Below, one piece after another: positions 61,359-64,000 of a stretch of DNA of 64,000 nucleotides (within the stretch, counting starts at the first letter, position 1; every line of letters starts with the position of its first letter). The notes below the pieces were generated by a model. That model had not been told where the DNA came from and did not search any database. It saw only the letters and a program-made list of their open reading frames with translations. This DNA comes from Pseudomonadales bacterium (GTDB taxonomy: Bacteria; Pseudomonadota; Gammaproteobacteria; Pseudomonadales; Azotimanducaceae), in contig JAEPOO010000002.1 in assembly GCA_017642855.1 (NCBI GenBank), positions 767,545 through 831,544 on the forward strand. Direction: 5' to 3'. A program made the position numbers and the translations under genes.

Positions 61359-62544
61359 TTTTGATCTGGCCACTGAGAAGCCGAAGCCCAGTCATTTTCA
61401 GCCGCGCCTCGATGAGCTGAATATTAAAGAAGCCTGGTCAGCCTGGAATGGCTACAAATTCGCAGAGTATTACTACGAGGTTGAGTATGAGTATTTCTGT
61501 GTCAGGAATCTCTGCGGAACCTACGATATCTGCCCAATGCAAAAATACTTTATCAGTGGTGCTGATGCGGAGCGAATGCTCAATCGCATGGTGACTCGGG
61601 ATGTCACCAAGATGAAAAACGGCCGTGTCAGCTATGTGCTCTGGTGCACAGACGAAGGGCGCCTGATCGACGATGGGACCATTTTCCGTCTCGGTGATGA
61701 GGAATTCATGCTGACCTGCGGCAGTCCATCGACGGCCTGGCTGAAGAAGAGCTGTGTTGGATTCGATAACCTGACGATCAGAGATCGCAGCGATGATTAT
61801 GCTGGTCTCGCGTTGCAGGGTCCGACGTCGTGCGCGGTGCTCAAGAAGATGGGGCTGACGGGAATAGAAAACGCCAAGCCGTTCACCATTCACCACTTTG
61901 ACTTTGGCGGCAAACCTTTAATGGTTTCCCGCACAGGCTTCACCGGTGATCTTGGTTATGAGTTGTGGATCGACGCCGAACATGCCGTTGAGATGTGGGA
62001 TGCGCTGTACGCTGCCGGCCAGGACTACGGCATTCACCCCTTTGGTGAGCAGGCCACTAACATGCTGCGCCTTGAAGCCGGCTTCATCATGCCGGGCTAT
62101 GAATTTAATGAGGCGTTAAAGACAGTTCACTTTGAGTTTGATCAGACGCCTTTCGAGCTCAATCTGGGTTGGATGGTAGATTTCAAGAAACCGCACTTCA
62201 ACGGCAGATCGGCACTTGTTGAGGAAGCCCGACGCGGTCCAAAATACACCTTAACTAAGCTGGATATTGAAGGTAATAAGCCGGCCGACGGTTCGTTTAT
62301 CTATAACAGTAAACGCTGCACGACCGATATCGGCTACGTCACTTCCGCGATGTGGTCTCCGGTAGTGAAATCAAATATCGCATTGGCGATGATCGAAACC
62401 CCTTACCTAAACGGTGAACTCTGGGCTGAGATCAACTACGAGAAAGAACTTCGGCAGTTCCATAAAGTGGCACGTTGCAAAATCCAGGATGCACCTTTTT
62501 GGAGCCCTGAAAGGGCTCGATTGACGCCGCCGTCTGACTTTTAA
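61351..62544 (+). CDS. GcvT-type aminomethyltransferase (stand-alone)
   Basis: About 397 residues from the ATG at 61351; an ATG at 61339 adds four residues. Motifs: RNLCGTYDICPMQKYFISG, NRMVTRDVTKM, GRVSYVLWCTDEGRLIDDGTI, LALQGPTSCAVLKKM, SRTGFTGDLGYELWID, and the C-terminal barrel domain. Like the copy at 40606 it is not next to GcvH/GcvP. Dimethylglycine- or aryl-demethylase-like use of tetrahydrofolate is the best-supported idea, since an FAD dehydrogenase gene overlaps it. An AraC-like gene follows. Confidence 0.88.
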   Translation: MNSFDLATEKPKPSHFQPRLDELNIKEAWSAWNGYKFAEYYYEVEYEYFCVRNLCGTYDICPMQKYFISGADAERMLNRMVTRDVTKMKNGRVSYVLWCTDEGRLIDDGTIFRLGDEEFMLTCGSPSTAWLKKSCVGFDNLTIRDRSDDYAGLALQGPTSCAVLKKMGLTGIENAKPFTIHHFDFGGKPLMVSRTGFTGDLGYELWIDAEHAVEMWDALYAAGQDYGIHPFGEQATNMLRLEAGFIMPGYEFNEALKTVHFEFDQTPFELNLGWMVDFKKPHFNGRSALVEEARRGPKYTLTKLDIEGNKPADGSFIYNSKRCTTDIGYVTSAMWSPVVKSNIALAMIETPYLNGELWAEINYEKELRQFHKVARCKIQDAPFWSPERARLTPPSDF

Positions 62545-62604
62545 CGCTTTTCCGACTTGTCTTTTCTGGGCTAGAATCGAGCCACACCCCTGAAATGAGA
62601 CAGT

Positions 62605-63360
62605 ATGGTCAAACCAGCGGATTTCGTTGCCAGCTATATCGAAGCCTGGAACGAACACAACGCGAAACACGTCGCGGAGCACCTGACTCCAGACGGGGTG
62701 TACCATGACGTTCCAACAAAAGAGCTGCACCCTCGTAAGGAACTGATCGCCTATCTCTCTGATTTCTTCAGCCAGGACCAGAATCATTATGAGCTTGAAG
62801 GCGACATCACCAGCGGTAAAGACTCCATTGCTTTCCAATACCGTGTGTCTTCTGAAGAAGAAGATGAGATCTGGTTCGGCGCGGAGTTTGTCACGCTCCA
62901 AGGTGATAAGGCGGTTCAGATTATGGACTACTACCGAGAGCCGATCATTCGCGCCCTTGGTTCCGGTCAAAAATATGCAAAATCCGGGTTGAGTGATGAA
63001 CTGCTAAACCGTTACAAGGAGCGTCTGGTGCAACTCATGGATGATGAGAAAGCATTCATGAATCCGGGCTTGACGCTTCCGAAACTCTCTTCTTTGGTCC
63101 AATGTCCGATTAATCATTTGTCTCAGGTGATCAATGCTGGGTTCGAGATGAGTTTCTTCGACTATTTGAATAGTCATCGAATCGAAGAAGCGAAGCGTAT
63201 TCTTGCAGAACCCAGCGACCATCCGCAGCCGATTCTCAGCGTTGCCTTCGAGGTCGGTTTTAACTCTAATTCTGCATTTTATTCAGCGTTCAAGCGAATA
63301 TGTGGACAAACACCAGCTCAGTTCAGAAAAGAGCAGCTCGCCAGCGAAAACTCCGGTTGA
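62605..63360 (+). CDS. SnoaL-like (NTF2-fold) domain fused to AraC-type DNA-binding domain
   Basis: 251 residues. Residues 5-115 are SnoaL/NTF2-like: YIEAWNEHNAKHVAEHLTPDGVYHDVP, FFSQDQNHYELEGDIT, WFGAEFVTLQGDKAVQIMDYYRE. Residues 140-245 are an AraC/XylS double helix-turn-helix (LTLPKLSSLVQCPINHLSQVI, then ILSVAFEVGFNSNSAFYSAFKRICGQTPAQFRK). The SnoaL pocket would replace the usual cupin sensor of AraC proteins. It lies directly after the GcvT-like gene on the same strand, so it may regulate that operon; a promoter-like TAGAAT lies 30 bp upstream of its start. Confidence 0.85.
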   Translation: MVKPADFVASYIEAWNEHNAKHVAEHLTPDGVYHDVPTKELHPRKELIAYLSDFFSQDQNHYELEGDITSGKDSIAFQYRVSSEEEDEIWFGAEFVTLQGDKAVQIMDYYREPIIRALGSGQKYAKSGLSDELLNRYKERLVQLMDDEKAFMNPGLTLPKLSSLVQCPINHLSQVINAGFEMSFFDYLNSHRIEEAKRILAEPSDHPQPILSVAFEVGFNSNSAFYSAFKRICGQTPAQFRKEQLASENSG

Positions 63361-63368
63361 TCGTGTGA

Positions 63369-64000
63369 CTAAGAGAAAACGACCGTCTTGTTGCCGTGAA
63401 TGATGACTCTGTCCTGCAGGTGGTAAAGAACGCCTCTTGAGAGGACGGCACGCTCTACATCTCTTCCAAGTCGAACCATGTCAGCACGGTCACATGAGTG
63501 ACTGACGCGAATAACGTCCTGTTCAATGATGGGTCCTTCATCCAGATCTTCTGTGACATAGTGTGATGTCGCCCCGATGAGTTTGACGCCACGATCGTAG
63601 GCTTTCTGATAGGGATCAGCACCAATGAACGAAGGCAGGAAACTGTGATGAATGTTTATGACCCTGCCCCGGTATTCCTCGCACAAGTCGGGCGGAAGTA
63701 TTTGCATATACCTGGCTAAGACGATGCAATCAGCGCCGTGCCGACTGATCACCTCTGCGGTCTTTGCGAAAGCTTCGGATTTGTCGTTTTTTGGTACAGG
63801 GATGTGATGGAAGGGGATGCCATGCCACTCAACCATGCTTCTTAGGTTTTCGTGATTCGAAATGACACAGGGGATGTCGCAGAGGAGTTCCCCAGCTTTC
63901 CATCGATAAAGCAGGTCAGTCAAACAATGTGATGCCTTGCTGGCTAAAAGTATGACCTTCTGTCTGCTGGCGTTGTCGCGAACATGCCAGTTCATCTGGA
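63369..64000 (-). CDS. purU: Formyltetrahydrofolate deformylase (5' end outside window)
   Basis: The visible 208 residues run off the right edge; the internal Met at 63995 is not the true start, since PurU is about 280 residues with an N-terminal ACT domain. Formyltransferase-type core: LLASKASHCLTDLLYRW, VISNHENLRSMVEWHGIPFHHIP, LARYMQILPPDLC, INIHHSFLPSFIGADPY (catalytic His), and GATSHYVTEDLDEGPIIEQD. It hydrolyses 10-formyl-THF to formate and THF. PurU is frequent in loci that oxidise methyl groups via folate, fitting the GcvT- and MTHFR-like genes nearby. Confidence 0.93.
   Translation of the reverse strand, partial: QMNWHVRDNASRQKVILLASKASHCLTDLLYRWKAGELLCDIPCVISNHENLRSMVEWHGIPFHHIPVPKNDKSEAFAKTAEVISRHGADCIVLARYMQILPPDLCEEYRGRVINIHHSFLPSFIGADPYQKAYDRGVKLIGATSHYVTEDLDEGPIIEQDVIRVSHSCDRADMVRLGRDVERAVLSRGVLYHLQDRVIIHGNKTVVFS

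Noticed and set aside
1..64000. Search for tRNA/rRNA genes, IS elements, phage genes, direct-repeat arrays and CRISPR
   Set aside because: No cloverleaf-sized intergenic gaps, transposase motifs, terminal inverted repeats or regularly spaced repeats were seen by eye.

Overview
The window looks like a chromosome segment of an aerobic, heterotrophic, probably marine gammaproteobacterium. This is an inference from gene content: two outer-membrane TonB-dependent receptors of the EEI(T/I)V(T/S)A type, a kynurenine-pathway pair, glutathione S-transferases, DUF1330 and PNPOx-like proteins, a Cys-type sulfatase, and many amine and C1 genes. There are no rRNA or tRNA genes, insertion sequences, phage genes or CRISPR arrays. 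Gene packing is tight, and most tail-to-tail gene pairs overlap or touch at their stop codons.

Region 1 (1-6.8 kb): a four-gene minus-strand operon in the order TolC-like lipoprotein, short HlyD adaptor, GAF-like/HlyD adaptor, and an M50 metalloprotease fused to HlyD with a PqqD-like N-terminus. It converges on the 3' end of a large FG-GAP/RTX surface protein gene. No ABC ATPase is present. Region 2 (7-27 kb): an XRE regulator divergent from a TonB receptor; kynureninase with a putative secreted arylformamidase; SppA; a sterol-desaturase-like hydroxylase; MOSC, PNPOx, HCCA-isomerase-like and histone-deacetylase-like genes on the plus strand; then GST, SDR, dienelactone hydrolase, a frameshifted alpha/beta-hydrolase relic, a second GST, a HAD phosphatase, an HtaA-domain protein, an EamA transporter and a Sua5-type tRNA modification enzyme.

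Region 3 (27-33 kb): a second export operon of DevB-, DevC- and DevA-like subunits. Its ATPase carries a C-terminal GAF domain, and its last gene fuses a cyclic-nucleotide-binding domain to a patatin phospholipase. Sensing and lipid export or hydrolysis therefore appear coupled. Region 4 (32.5-36.5 kb): nitroreductase, a small conserved-looking ORF, PQQ-type sugar dehydrogenase, a small membrane protein and a secreted sulfatase.

Region 5 (36.5-64 kb): a large amine and one-carbon locus. It holds a PuuR-like XRE-cupin regulator, two class III transaminases, a phytanoyl-CoA-dioxygenase-like protein, a Rieske oxygenase, two GcvT-type aminomethyltransferases, an MTHFR-like protein, PurU, a glutamine-synthetase-like gamma-glutamyl ligase, a PuuB-like oxidase, a class I amidotransferase, agmatinase and three phytoene-desaturase-like FAD oxidoreductases. 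A TPR-sulfotransferase with a propeller-like partner and a second TonB receptor interrupt it. The most economical reading is degradation of a methylated amine or polyamine-like compound with transfer of its C1 groups to tetrahydrofolate. The substrate cannot be read from the sequence.
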